A DNA stretch of 64,000 nucleotides from Sebastes aleutianus (taxonomy: Eukaryota > Chordata > Actinopteri > Perciformes > Sebastidae), in the NCBI GenBank assembly GCA_916700875.1, contig CAKAKS010000032.1, positions 5,829,001-5,893,000 of the forward strand, in the 5' to 3' direction. Position 1 is the first letter of the stretch, and the number at the start of each line of letters is the position of its first letter. Made by a program: the position numbers and the translations under genes. The notes beneath the pieces are model-generated. The model was given only the letters and a program-made list of their open reading frames with translations. It did not search any database and had not been told where the DNA came from. Shown piece after piece: positions 11,821 through 23,008 of this stretch.

Positions 11821-12094
11821 GCTACAGTAATTTAACAAATTGCTGCAGTGTACGTTTCATGTTCTGATAAAAAGTTTGAAAAAATAGGAAGTGTGTTGCT
11901 CCGCAGAAACAAATGCAGAATGTGGACATTAGTTCTACTAACTCTTAAATGCAAAATGGGCTGTCTTTCATTTATAATTATTCCTCTCCATAGAAACTAA
12001 CTGGCCAGCTATACAGTCTGCCTTTTAGACTAAGGTTAGCACTCTCCTACTTAGCACCAAAACCATGGCCAATTGTAAAGATCAAATTCTATGG

Positions 12095-12167
12095 GGCCAT
12101 GTGGCCTAACGGACAAGGCGATGGACTTCGAATCAGAAGATTGAGTGTTCGAGTCCCTTCGTGGTTG
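12095..12167 (+). pseudogene. tRNA-Arg(TCG)-like, degenerate
   Basis: Full length but with many changes: acceptor GGCCATG, D loop AACGG, anticodon stem GATGGA against ATCAGA (no longer pairs), and T stem GAGTG. Probably not functional. It is the leftmost Arg copy. Confidence 0.8.
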
Positions 12168-12482
12168 AAAGCTCTAGCCTCTTTCTGAGGAACATGGTGG
12201 AGGCGTGTTTGACAAATGCAATGCAAACTGAACCCTCTACCAAAATGGTGTAAGTTTCAAGATTTAATACACAGCTTGAGATAATTTTGCTCTGCACAAA
12301 CAAATATCCTTAGGAAGGTGGGAATTATTGCCACAAATTTTCACCATTTAAGCTATCTCTCATCCACCAACGCCAAGTTGGTACATGGTTGCACCTGATT
12401 GACCACCTTTAACTGATCCAAGGATGTACGTTTTGTCCCGGTCTACGTTTTGAAGAAATTTTGTTAAAAAGCAACAAAAGTA

Positions 12483-12556
12483 GGCCGGTTAGCTCAGATG
12501 GTTAGAGCATGGTGCTAATAATGCCAAGGTCATGGGTTCGATCCCCATACTGGCCA
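12483..12556 (+). tRNA. tRNA-Ile(AAT), variant
   Basis: Acceptor stem canonical (GGCCGGT/ACTGGCC). The anticodon arm carries the same CATGGTG...TGCCA changes as the copy at 11747. Flank resembles class C. Confidence 0.88.
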
Positions 12557-12844
12557 GCTACAGTATTTTAACAAATTGATGCAGCTGCTGTGTACGTTTT
12601 TGATGTTCTGATACAAAGTTCGAAATAATAGGAAGTATGTTGCTCCGCAGAAAAAAATGCAGAATATGGGCATTAATTCCACTAACTGTTAAATGCAAAA
12701 TGGGCTGTCTTTCATTTCTAGTTATTCCTCTCCACAGAAACTAACTGGCCGGCTATACAGTCTGCCTTTGTGACTAAGGTTAAAGCTCTCCTAATTAGCA
12801 GCAAAACCATGGCACTGGTGAATTGTAAATGTCTATTTTTATAC

Positions 12845-12917
12845 GACCACGTGGCCTAATGGACAAGGTGTCTGACTTCGGATCAGAAGATTGAGGGTTC
12901 GAGTCCCTTCGTGGTTG
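12845..12917 (+). tRNA. tRNA-Arg(TCG), full length, D-stem variant
   Basis: 73 nt, anticodon arm TCTGA-CTTCGGA-TCAGA complete, discriminator G. One D-stem base differs (AAGGT for AAGGC), leaving a G-T wobble. First intact-length Arg copy. Confidence 0.88.
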
Positions 12918-13258
12918 AAAGCTACAGCCACTTTCTGAGGAACGTGGTGGATGCGTGTTTGCGTCAGTATGATGCAAACTGAGCGCTCTGCCAAAATGGT
13001 GTAAGTTTCAAGATTTAATACACAGCTTGAGATAATAGAAAGGGGTTTTGAATAAGCAAATATCTTTAGGAAGGTGGGTATTCTTGCCACACATTTTCAC
13101 ATGTAAAGTCAGCAGTATACCAATAAAGCTATCTCTCCTCCACCAACGCCAACCTGGTACCTGGTCACACCTGATTGACCATCTAAAACTGGACCAAATA
13201 TCAACGTTTTGTCCCGGTCTACGTTTGGAAGGAATTTTGTTTAAAAGTGTAAAAAGTA

Positions 13259-13332
13259 GGCCGGTTAGCTCAGATGGTTAGAGTGTGGTGCTAATAACGC
13301 CAAGGTCATGGGTTCGATCCCCATACTGGCCA
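13259..13332 (+). tRNA. tRNA-Ile(AAT), D-stem variant
   Basis: Canonical except GAGTG for GAGCG, which weakens the last D-stem pair. Class A flank. Confidence 0.87.
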
Positions 13333-13611
13333 CATTCAGTATTTAGTCTTCAGCTGCAGTGTACGTTTCATGTTCTGGTACAAAGTTTGAAATAATAGGA
13401 AGTATGTTGCTTCGCAGAAACAAATGCAGAATGTGGGCATTAATTTAACTAACTGTTAAATGCAAAATGGGCTGTCTTTCATGTCTAGTTATTCCTCTCC
13501 ACAGAAACTAACTGGCCAGCTATACAGTCTGCCTTTGTCACTAAGGTTAAAGCTCTCCTACTTAGTAACAAAACCATGGCACTGGTGAATTGTAAATGTC
13601 CATTTTTATGC

Positions 13612-13677
13612 GACCACGTGGCCTAATGGACAAGGCTTCGGATCAGAAGATTGAGGGTTCGAGTCTCTTCGTGGTTT
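13612..13677 (+). pseudogene. tRNA-Arg(TCG), 7-nt anticodon-stem deletion
   Basis: 66 nt. GTCTGAC between the D stem and TTCGGATCAG is missing. It also has a T-stem C-to-T change (gagtctctt). Discriminator T. Confidence 0.9.
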
Positions 13678-14018
13678 AAAGCTACAGCCCCTTTCTGAGG
13701 AACGTGATGGATGCGTGTTTGCATCAGTACAATGCAAACTGAGCTATCTGCCAAAATGGTGTAAGTTTCAAGATTTAATACACAGCTTGAGATAATAGAA
13801 AGGGGTTTTGCATAAGCAAATATCTTTAGGAAGGTGGGTATTCTTGCCAAACATTTTCACATGTGAAGTCAGCAATATACTAATTAAGCGCTCTCTCCTC
13901 CACCAACGCCAACCTGGTACCTGGTCACAACTGATTGACCATCTAAAACTGGACCAAATATGAACGTTTTGTCCCGGTCTACGTTTGGAAGGAATTTTGT
14001 TTAAAAGCAAGAAAAGTA

Positions 14019-14092
14019 GGCTGGTTAGCTCAGATGGTTAGAGCGTGGTGCTAATAACGCCAAGGTCATGGGTTCAATCCCCATACTGGCCA
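14019..14092 (+). tRNA. tRNA-Ile(AAT), variant
   Basis: Acceptor GGCTGGT and T loop TTCAATC. The R at the second change is allowed in B boxes. Class C flank. Confidence 0.85.
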
Positions 14093-14373
14093 GCTACAAT
14101 AATTTAACAAATTGCTGCAGTGTACGTTTCATGTTCTGGTACAAAGTTTGAAATGATTAGGAAGTATGTTGCTTCGCAGAAAAAAATGCAGAATATGGGC
14201 AGTAATTCCACTAACTGTTAAATGCAAAATGGGCTGTCTTTCATCTCTAGTTATTCCTCTCCACAGAAACTAACTGGCCGGCTATACAGTCTGCCTTTGT
14301 CACTAAGGTTAAAGCTCTCCTACTTAGTAACAAAACCATGGCACTGCTGAATTGTAAATGTCCATTTTTATGC

Positions 14374-14439
14374 GACCACGTGGCCTAATGGACAAGGCTT
14401 CGGATCAGAAGATTGAGGGTTCGAGTCCCTTCGTGGTTG
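14374..14439 (+). pseudogene. tRNA-Arg(TCG), 7-nt deletion
   Basis: Otherwise canonical, discriminator G. Preceded by a TTTTT run 8 nt upstream. Confidence 0.9.
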
Positions 14440-14785
14440 AAAGCTACAGCCACTTTCTGAGGGACATGGTGGATGCGTGTTTGCGTCAGAACAATGCAAA
14501 CTGAGCTATCTGCCAAAATGGTGTAAGTTTCAAGATTTAATACACAGCTTGAGATAATAGAAAGGGGTTTTGCATAAGCAAATATCTTTAGGAAGGTGGG
14601 TATTCTTGCCAAACATTTTCACATGTGAAGTCAGCAATATACCTAATTAAAGCTATCTCTCCTCCACCAACGTCCAAGCTGGTACCTGGTCACAACGTGA
14701 TTGACCATCTAAAATCTGGACCAAATATGTACGTTTTGTCCCGGTCTACGTTTGGAAGGAATTTTGTTTAAAAGTGTAAAAAGTA

Positions 14786-14859
14786 GGCCGGTTAGCTCAG
14801 ATGGTTAGAGCGTGGTGCTAATAACGCCAAGGTCATGGGTTCGATCCCCATACTGGCCA
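14786..14859 (+). tRNA. tRNA-Ile(AAT), canonical
   Basis: Reference copy for the array. Acceptor GGCCGGT/ACTGGCC (one G-T pair), D arm GCTC/GAGC, anticodon stem TGGTG/CGCCA around loop CTAATAA (anticodon AAT, A34 expected to become inosine and read AUU, AUC and AUA), T stem ATGGG/CCCAT with loop TTCGATC, and discriminator A. A box TAGCTCAGATGG and B box GGTTCGATCC serve Pol III. No intron. Class A flank. The unit just before it carries single-base hybrid insertions (see 14640-14740). Confidence 0.96.
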
Positions 14860-15138
14860 CATTCAGTATTTAGTCTTCAGCTGCAGTGTACATTTCATGT
14901 TCTGATACAAAGTTCGAAATATTAGGAAGTATGTTGCTCTGCAGAAAAAAATGCAGAATATGGGCAGTAATTCCACTAACTGTTAAATGCAAAATGGGCT
15001 GTCTTTCATTTCTAGTTATTCCTCTCCACAGAAACTAACTGGCCGGCTATACAGTCTGCCTTTGTCACTAAGGTTAAAGCTCTCCTACTTAGTAACAAAA
15101 CCATGGCACTGGTGAATTGTAAATGTCCATTTTTATGC

Positions 15139-15204
15139 GACCACGTGGCCTAATGGACAAGGCTTCGGATCAGAAGATTGAGGGTTCGAGTCCCTTCGTG
15201 GTTG
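15139..15204 (+). pseudogene. tRNA-Arg(TCG), 7-nt deletion
   Basis: Discriminator G. Last Arg copy before the assembly gap. Confidence 0.9.
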
Positions 15205-15525
15205 AAAGCTACAGCCACTTTCTGAGGGACGCGGTGGATGCTTGTTTGCGTCAGAACAATGCAAACTGAGCTATCTGCCAAAATGGTGTAAGTTTCAAGA
15301 TTTAATACACAGCTTGAGATAATAGAAAGGGGTTTTGCATAAGCAAATATCTTTAGGAAGGTGGGTATTCTTGCCAAACATTTTCACATGTGAAGTCAGC
15401 AATATACCAATAAAGCTATCTCTCCTCCACCAACGTCAAGCTGGTACCTGGTCACACCTGATTGATCATCTAAAACTGGACCAAATATGTACGTTTTGTC
15501 CCGGTCTACGTTTGGAAGGAATTTT

Positions 15526-16025
15526 NNNNNNNNNNNNNNNNNNNNNNNNNNNNNNNNNNNNNNNNNNNNNNNNNNNNNNNNNNNNNNNNNNNNNNNNNNN
15601 NNNNNNNNNNNNNNNNNNNNNNNNNNNNNNNNNNNNNNNNNNNNNNNNNNNNNNNNNNNNNNNNNNNNNNNNNNNNNNNNNNNNNNNNNNNNNNNNNNNN
15701 NNNNNNNNNNNNNNNNNNNNNNNNNNNNNNNNNNNNNNNNNNNNNNNNNNNNNNNNNNNNNNNNNNNNNNNNNNNNNNNNNNNNNNNNNNNNNNNNNNNN
15801 NNNNNNNNNNNNNNNNNNNNNNNNNNNNNNNNNNNNNNNNNNNNNNNNNNNNNNNNNNNNNNNNNNNNNNNNNNNNNNNNNNNNNNNNNNNNNNNNNNNN
15901 NNNNNNNNNNNNNNNNNNNNNNNNNNNNNNNNNNNNNNNNNNNNNNNNNNNNNNNNNNNNNNNNNNNNNNNNNNNNNNNNNNNNNNNNNNNNNNNNNNNN
16001 NNNNNNNNNNNNNNNNNNNNNNNNN
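15526..16025. other. Assembly gap, 500 N
   Basis: Exactly 500 N. The 28 bases before it (tgtcccggtctacg...gaatttt) are repeated directly after it, so the gap sits between two copies of the same point in the unit. The round length suggests a placeholder. Confidence 0.97.
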
Positions 16026-16074
16026 TGTCCCGGTCTACGTTTGGAAGGAATTTTGTTTAAAAGTGTAAAAAGTA

Positions 16075-16148
16075 GGCCGGTTAGCTCAGATGGTTAGAGC
16101 GTGGTGCTAATAACGCCAAGGTCATGGGTTCGATCCCCATACTGGCCA
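16075..16148 (+). tRNA. tRNA-Ile(AAT), canonical
   Basis: Identical to the copy at 14786. Its 3' flank (gcatacagtatttaagtaaa) mixes class A and B and fits no other unit, so it may be a blended consensus. Confidence 0.94.
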
Positions 16149-16431
16149 GCATACAGTATTTAAGTAAATTAGCTGCAGTGTACTATTTCATGTTCTGATA
16201 CAAAGTTCGAAATATTAGGAAGTATGTTGCTCCGCAGAAAAAAATGCAGAATATGGGCAGTAATTCCACTAACTGTTAAATGCAAAATGGGCTGTCTTTC
16301 ATTTCTAGTTATTCCTCTCCACAGAAACTAACTGGCCGGCTATACAGTCTGCCTTTGTCACTAAGGTTAAAGCTCTCCTACTTAGTAACAAAACCATGGC
16401 ACTGGTGAATTGTAAATGTCCATTTTGATGC

Positions 16432-16497
16432 GACCACGTGGCCTAATGGACAAGGCTTCGGATCAGAAGATTGAGGGTTCGAGTCCCTTCGTGGTTT
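16432..16497 (+). pseudogene. tRNA-Arg(TCG), 7-nt deletion
   Basis: Discriminator T. Upstream run is cattttgatgc, unlike other copies. Confidence 0.9.
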
Positions 16498-16838
16498 AAA
16501 GCTACAGCCACTTTCTGAGGAACATGGTGGATGCGTGTTTGCGTCAGTACAATGCAAACTGAGCTATCTGCCAAAATGGTGTAAGTTTCAAGATTTAATA
16601 CACAGCTTGAGATAATAGAAAGGGGTTTTGCATAAGCAAATATCTTTAGGAAGGTGGGTATTCTTGCCACACATTTTCACATGTAAAGTCAGCAATATAC
16701 CAATTAAGCTATCTCTCCTCCACCAACGCCAACCTGGTACCTGGTCACACCTGATTGACCATCTAAAACTGGACCAAATATGAACGTTTTGTCCCGGTCT
16801 ACGTTTGGAAGGAATTTTGTTTAAAAGTGTAAAAAGTA

Positions 16839-16912
16839 GGCCGGTTAGCTCAGATGGTTAGAGCGTGGTGCTAATAACGCCAAGGTCATGGGTTCGATCC
16901 CCATACTGGCCA
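16839..16912 (+). tRNA. tRNA-Ile(AAT), canonical
   Basis: Identical to the 14786 copy, class B flank. Confidence 0.96.
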
Positions 16913-17192
16913 GCTACAGTAATTTAATAAATTGCTGCAGTGTACTATTCATGTTCTGATACAAAGTTCGAAATATTAGGAAGTATGTTGCTCCGCAGAA
17001 AAAAATGCAGAATATGGGCAGTAATTCCACTAACTGTTAAATGCAAAATGGGCTGTCTTTCATTTCTAGTTATTCCTCTCCACAGAAACTAACTGGCCGG
17101 CTATACAGTCTGCCTTTGTCACTAAGGTTAAAGCTCTCCTACTTAGTAACAAAACCATGGCACTGGTGAATTGTAAATGTCCATTTTTATGC

Positions 17193-17258
17193 GACCACGT
17201 GGCCTAATGGACACGGCTTCGGATCAGAAGATTGAGGGTTCGAGTCCCTTCGTGGTTG
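17193..17258 (+). pseudogene. tRNA-Arg(TCG), 7-nt deletion
   Basis: Also has ACACGGC for ACAAGGC. Discriminator G. Confidence 0.9.
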
Positions 17259-17599
17259 AAAGTTACAGCCACTTTCTGAGGGACGTGGTGGATGCTTGTT
17301 TGCGTCAGAACAATGCAAACTGAGCTATCTGCCAAAATGGTGTAAGTTTCAAGATTTAATACACAGCTTGAGATAATAGAAAGGGGTTTTGCATAAGCAA
17401 ATATCTTTAGGAAGGTGGGTATTCTTGCCAAACATTTTCACATGTGAAGTCAGCAATATACCAATAAAGCTATCTCTCCTCCACCAACGTCAAGCTGGTA
17501 CCTGGTCACACCTGATTGACCATCTAAAACTGGACCAAATATGTACGTTTTGTCCCGGTCTACGTTTGGAAGGAATTTTGTTTAAAAGTGTAAAAAGTA

Positions 17600-17673
17600 G
17601 GCCGGTTAGCTCAGATGGTTAGAGCGTGGTGCTAATAACGCCAAGGTCATGGGTTCGATCCCCATACTGGCCA
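17600..17673 (+). tRNA. tRNA-Ile(AAT), canonical
   Basis: Identical to the 14786 copy, class A flank. Confidence 0.96.
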
Positions 17674-17952
17674 CATTCAGTATTTAGTCTTCAGCTGCAG
17701 TGTACATTTCATGTTCTGATACAAAGTTCGAAATATTAGGAAGTATGTTGCTCCGCAGAAAAAAATGCAGAATATGGGCAGTAATTCCACTAACTGTTAA
17801 ATGCAAAATGGGCTGTCTTTCATTTCTAGTTATTCCTCTCCACAGAAACTAACTGGCCGGCTATACAGTCTGCCTTTGTCACTAAGGTTAAAGCTCTCCT
17901 ACTTAGTAACAAAACCATGGCACTGGTGAATTGTAAATGTCCATTTTTATGC

Positions 17953-18018
17953 GACCACGTGGCCTAATGGACAAGGCTTCGGATCAGAAGATTGAGGGTT
18001 CGAGTCCCTTCGTGGTTT
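17953..18018 (+). pseudogene. tRNA-Arg(TCG), 7-nt deletion
   Basis: Discriminator T. The downstream spacer has 'gtgttagcgtcag', shared with the units at 26343 and 29409. Confidence 0.9.
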
Positions 18019-18359
18019 AAAGCTACAGCCCCTTTCTGAGGAACGTGATGGATGCGTGTTAGCGTCAGTACAATGCAAACTGAGCTATCTGCCAAAATGG
18101 TGTAAGTTTCAAGATTTAATACACAGCTTGAGATAATAGAAAGGGGTTTTGCATAAGCAAATATCTTTAGGAAGGTGGGTATTCTTGCCACACATTTTCA
18201 CATGTAAAGTCAGCAATATACCAATTAAGCTATCTCTCCTCCACCAACGCCAACCTGGTACCTGGTCACACCTGATTGACCATCTAAAACTGGACCAAAT
18301 ATGAACGTTTTGTCCCGGTCTACGTTTGGAAGGAATTTTGTTTAAAAGTGTAAAAAGTA

Positions 18360-18433
18360 GGCCGGTTAGCTCAGATGGTTAGAGCGTGGTGCTAATAACG
18401 CCAAGGTCATGGGTTCGATCCCCATACTGGCCA
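18360..18433 (+). tRNA. tRNA-Ile(AAT), canonical
   Basis: Identical to the 14786 copy, class B flank. Confidence 0.96.
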
Positions 18434-18713
18434 GCTACAGTAATTTAATAAATTGCTGCAGTGTACTATTCATGTTCTGATACAAAGTTCGAAATATTAG
18501 GAAGTATGTTGCTCCGCAGAAAAAAATGCAGAATATGGGCAGTAATTCCACTAACTGTTAAATGCAAAATGGGCTGTCTTTCATTTCTAGTTATTCCTCT
18601 CCACAGAAACTAACTGGCCGGCTATACAGTCTGCCTTTGTCACTAAGGTTAAAGCTCTCCTACTTAGTAACAAAACCATGGCACTGGTGAATTGTAAATG
18701 TCCATTTTTATGC

Positions 18714-18779
18714 GACCATGTGGACTAATGGACAATGCTTCGGATCAGAAGATTGAGGGTTCGAGTCCCTTCGTGGTTG
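18714..18779 (+). pseudogene. tRNA-Arg(TCG), 7-nt deletion plus substitutions
   Basis: Extra changes GACCATG, GGACTAATGG and ACAATGC damage the acceptor and D stems. The most degraded of the shortened copies. Confidence 0.9.
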
Positions 18780-19120
18780 AAAGCTACAGCCCCTTTCTGA
18801 GGAACGTGGTGGATGCGTGTTTGCGTCAGAACAATGCAAACTGAGCTATCTGCCAAAATGGTGTAAGTTTCAAGATTTAATACACAGCTTGAGATAATAG
18901 AAAGGGATTTTGCATAAGCAAATATCTTTAGGAAGGTGGGTATTCTTGCCACACATTTTCACATGTAAAGTCAGCAATATACCAATTAAGCTATCTCTCC
19001 TCCACCAACGCCAACCTGGTACCTGGTCACACCTGATTGACCATCTAAAACTGGACCAAATATGAACGTTTTGTCCCGGTCTACGTTTGGAAGGAATTTT
19101 GTTTAAAAGTGTAAAAAGTA

Positions 19121-19194
19121 GGCCGGTTAGCTCAGATGGTTAGAGCGTGGTGCTAATAACGCCAAGGTCATGGGTTAGATCCCCATACTGGCCA
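19121..19194 (+). tRNA. tRNA-Ile(AAT), T-loop variant (probably impaired)
   Basis: T loop TTAGATC for TTCGATC. The invariant C56 and the B-box core are changed, so both Pol III binding and the D-T loop contact should suffer. Class C flank. Confidence 0.8.
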
Positions 19195-19474
19195 GCTACG
19201 ATAATTTAACAAATTGCTGCAGTGTACGTTTCATGTTCTGGTACAAAGTTTGAAATAATAGGAAGTATGTTGCTTCGCAGAAACAAATGCAGAATGTTGG
19301 CATTAATTCCACTAACTGTTAAATGAAAAATGGGCTGTCTTTCATCTCTAGTTATTCCTCTCCACAGACACTAACTGACCGGCTATACAGTCTGCCTTTG
19401 TTACTAAGGTTAGCACTCTCCTACTTAGCAGCAAAACCATGGCACTGGTGAATTGTAAATGTCCATTTTAATGC

Positions 19475-19547
19475 GACCACGTGGCCTAATGGACAAGGCG
19501 TCTGACTTCGGATCAGAAGATTGAGGGTTCGAGTCCCTTCGTGGTTT
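19475..19547 (+). tRNA. tRNA-Arg(TCG), full length
   Basis: Reference Arg copy. 73 nt: acceptor GACCACG/CGTGGTT (G1-T72 wobble), D stem GCC/GGC, anticodon stem TCTGA/TCAGA around CTTCGGA (anticodon TCG, reads CGA and CGG), T stem GAGGG/CCCTT, loop TTCGAGT. A box TGGCCTAATGG, B box GGTTCGAGTCC. Discriminator is T here, whereas G or A is usual for this isoacceptor in vertebrates. No intron. Confidence 0.93.
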
Positions 19548-19888
19548 AAAGCTACAGCCACTTTCTCAGGAACATGGTGGATGCGTGTTTGCGTCAGTAC
19601 AATGCAAACTGAGCTATCTGCCAAAATGGTGTAAGTTTCAAGATTTAATACACAGCTTGAGATAATAGAAAGGGGTTTTGCATAAGCAAATATCTTTAGG
19701 AAGGTGGGTATTCTTGCCACACATTTTCACATGTAAAGTCAGCAATATACCAATTAAGCTATCTCTCCTCCACCAACGCCAACCTGGTACCTGGTCACAC
19801 CTGATTGACCATCTAAAACTGTACCAAATATGAACGTTTTGTCCCGGTCTACGTTTGGAAGGAATTTTGTTTAAAAGTGTAAAAAGCA

Positions 19889-19962
19889 GGCCAGTTAGCT
19901 CAGATGGTTAGAGCGTGGTGCTAATAAAGCCAAGGTCATGGGTTCGATCCCCATACTGGCCA
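19889..19962 (+). tRNA. tRNA-Ile(AAT), acceptor and anticodon-stem variant
   Basis: GGCCAGT in the acceptor (restores an A-T pair in place of G-T) and AGCCA for CGCCA, which breaks the closing pair of the anticodon stem. Class B flank. Confidence 0.83.
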
Positions 19963-20242
19963 GCTACAGTAATTTAATAAATTGCTGCAGTGTACTATTC
20001 ATGTTCTGATACAAAGTTCGAAATATTAGGAAGTATGTTGCTCCGCAGAAAAAAATGCAGAATATGGGCAGTAATTCCACTAACTGTTAAATGCAAAATG
20101 GGCTGTCTTTCATTTCTAGTTATTCCTCTCCACAGAAACTAACTGGCCGGCTATACAGTCTGCCTTTGTCACTAAGGTTAAAGCTCTCCTACTTAGTAAC
20201 AAAACCATGGCACTGGTGAATTGTAAATGTCCATTTTTATGC

Positions 20243-20308
20243 GACCACGTGGCCTAATGGACAAGGCTTCGGATCAGAAGATTGAGGGTTCGAGTCCCTT
20301 CGTGGTTG
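20243..20308 (+). pseudogene. tRNA-Arg(TCG), 7-nt deletion
   Basis: Discriminator G, otherwise canonical. Confidence 0.9.
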
Positions 20309-20649
20309 AAAGCTACAGCCCCTTTCTGAGGAACGTGATGGATGCGTGTTTGCGTCAGTACAATGCAAACTGAGCTATCTGCCAAAATGGTGTAAGTTTC
20401 AAGATTTAATACACAGCTTGAGATAATAGAAAGGGGTTTTGCATAAGCAAATATCTTTAGGAAGGTGGGTATTCTTGCCAAACATTATCACATGTGAAGT
20501 CAGCAATATACCAATTAAGCTATCTCTCCTCCACCAACGTCAAGCTGGTACCTGGTCACACCTGATTGACCATCTAAAACTGGACCAAATATGTACGTTT
20601 TGTCCCGGTCTACGTTTGGAAGGAATTTTGTTTAAAAGTGTAAAAAGTA

Positions 20650-20723
20650 GGCCGGTTAGCTCAGATGGTTAGAGCGTGGTGCTAATAACGCCAAGGTCAT
20701 GGGTTCGATCCCCATACTGGCCA
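20650..20723 (+). tRNA. tRNA-Ile(AAT), canonical
   Basis: Identical to the 14786 copy. Class A flank with one inserted base (tcttcaagctgc). Confidence 0.95.
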
Positions 20724-21005
20724 CATTCAGTATTTAGTCTTCAAGCTGCAGTGTACATTTCATGTTCTGATACAAAGTTCGAAATAATAGGAAGTATGTT
20801 GCTTCCGCAGAAACAAATGCAGAATATGGGCAGTAATTCCACTAACTGTTAAATGCAAAATGGGCTGTCTTTCATTTCTAGTTATTCCTCTCCACAGAAA
20901 CTAACTGGCCAGGCTATACAGTCTGCCTTTGTCACTAAGGTTAAGCCTCTCCTACTTAGTAAGCAAAACCATGGCACTGGTGAATTGTAAATGTCCATTT
21001 TATGC

Positions 21006-21078
21006 GACCACGTGGCCTAATGGACAAGGCGTCTGACTTCGGATCAGAAGATTGAGGGTTCGAGTCCCTTCGTGGTTG
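21006..21078 (+). tRNA. tRNA-Arg(TCG), full length
   Basis: Identical to the 19475 copy except discriminator G. The unit around it is rich in hybrid single-base insertions (20807, 20912, 20961, 21105). Confidence 0.92.
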
Positions 21079-21420
21079 AAAGCTACAGCCCCTTTCTGAG
21101 GAACAGTGATGGATGCGTGTTTGCGTCAGTACAATGCAAACTGAGCTATCTGCCAAAATGTTGTAAGTTTCAAGATTTAATACACAGCTTGAGATAATAG
21201 AAAGGGGTTTTGCATAAGCAAATATCTTTAGGAAGGTGGGTATTCTTGCCACACATTTTCACATGTAAAGTCAGCAATATACCAATTAAGCTATCTCTCC
21301 TCCACCAACGCCAACCTGGTACCTGGTCACACCTGATTGACCATCTAAAACTGGACCAAATATGAACGTTTTGTCCCGGTCTACGTTTGGAAGGAATTTT
21401 GTTTAAAAGTGTAAAAAGTA

Positions 21421-21494
21421 GGCCGGTTAGCTCAGATGGTTAGAGCGTGGTGCTAATAACGCCAAGGTCATGGGTTCGATCCCCATACTGGCCA
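21421..21494 (+). tRNA. tRNA-Ile(AAT), canonical
   Basis: Identical to the 14786 copy, class B flank. The spacer lacks about 12 bp (gaaaaaaatgca) near 21577. Confidence 0.96.
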
Positions 21495-21762
21495 GCTACA
21501 GTAATTTAATAAATTGCTGCAGTGTACTATTCATGTTCTGATACAAAGTTCGAAATATTAGGAAGTATGTTGCTCTGCAGAATATGGGCAGTAATTCCAC
21601 TAACTGTTAAATGCAAAATGGGCTGTCTTTCATTTCTAGTTATTCCTCTCCACAGAAACTAACTGGCCGGCTATACAGTCTGCCTTTGTCACTAAGGTTA
21701 AAGCTCTCCTACTTAGTAACAAAACCATGGCACTGGTGAATTGTAAATGTCCATTTTTATGC

Positions 21763-21828
21763 GACCACGTGGCCTAATGGACAAGGCTTCGGATCAGAAG
21801 ATTGAGGGTTCGAGTCCCTTCGTGGTTG
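21763..21828 (+). pseudogene. tRNA-Arg(TCG), 7-nt deletion
   Basis: Discriminator G. Confidence 0.9.
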
Positions 21829-22169
21829 AAAGCTACAGCCCCTTTCTGAGGAACGTGATGGATGCGTGTTTGCGTCAGTACAATGCAAACTGAGCTATCT
21901 GCCAAAATGGTGTAAGTTTCAAGATTTAATACACAGCTTGAGATAATAGAAAGGTGTTTTGCATAAGCAAATATCTTTAGGAAGGTGGGTATTCTTGCCA
22001 CACATTTTCACATGTAAAGTCAGCAATATACCAATTAAGCTATCTCTCCTCCACCAACGCCAACCTGGTACCTGGTCACACCTGATTGACCATCTAAAAC
22101 TGGACCAAATATGAACGTTTTGTCCCGGTCTACGTTTGGAAGGAATTTTGTTTAAAAGCATGAAAAGTA

Positions 22170-22243
22170 GGCCGGTTAGCTCAGATGGTTAGAGCGTGGT
22201 GCTAATAACGCCAAGGTCATGGGTTAGATCCCCATACTGGCCA
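22170..22243 (+). tRNA. tRNA-Ile(AAT), T-loop variant (probably impaired)
   Basis: Same TTAGATC change as the 19121 copy. Class C flank. Preceded by 'aaaagcatgaaaagta', the class C leader. Confidence 0.8.
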
Positions 22244-22523
22244 GCTACAATAATTTAACAAATTGCTGCAGTGTACGTTTCATGTTCTGGTACAAAGTTT
22301 GAAATAATAGGAAGTATGTTGCTTCGCAGAAACAAATGCAGAATGTGGGCATTAATTCAACTAACTGTTAAATGCAAAATGGGCTGTCTTTCATCTCTAG
22401 TTATTCCTCTCCACAGAAACTAACTGGCCAGCTATACAGTCTGCCTTTGTTACTAAGGTTAGCACTCTCCTACTTAGCAGCAAAACCATGGCACTGGTGA
22501 ATTGTAAATGTCCATTTTAATGC

Positions 22524-22596
22524 GACCACGTGGCCTAATGGACAAGGCGTCTGACTTCGGATCAGAAGATTGAGGGTTCGAGTCCCTTCGTGGTTT
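22524..22596 (+). tRNA. tRNA-Arg(TCG), full length
   Basis: Discriminator T, identical to the 19475 copy. Confidence 0.93.
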
Positions 22597-22934
22597 AAAG
22601 CTACAGCCACTTTCTCAGGAACATGGTGGATGCGTGTTTGCGTCAGTACAATGCAAACTGAGCTATCTGCCAAAATGGTGTAAGTTTCAAGATATACACA
22701 GCTTGAGATAATAGAAAGGGGTTTTGCATAAGCAAATATCTTTAGGAAGGTGGGTATTCTTGCCACACATTTTCACATGTAAAGTCAGCAATATACCAAT
22801 TAAGCTATCTCTCCTCCACCAACGCCAACCTGGTACCTGGTCACACCTGATTGACCATCTAAAACTGGACCAAATATGAACGTTTTGTCCCGGTCTACGT
22901 TTGGAAGGAATTTTGTTTAAAAGTGTAAAAAGCA

Positions 22935-23008
22935 GGCCGGTTAGCTCAGATGGTTAGAGCGTGGTGCTAATAAAGCCAAGGTCATGGGTTCGATCCCCAT
23001 ACTGGCCA
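22935..23008 (+). tRNA. tRNA-Ile(AAT), anticodon-stem variant
   Basis: AGCCA for CGCCA as at 19889, but with normal acceptor GGCCGGT. Class B flank. Confidence 0.84.

Noticed and set aside
15335..16068. Long open frames of 193-241 codons across the gap
   Set aside because: They are mostly unknown residues from the 500 N.
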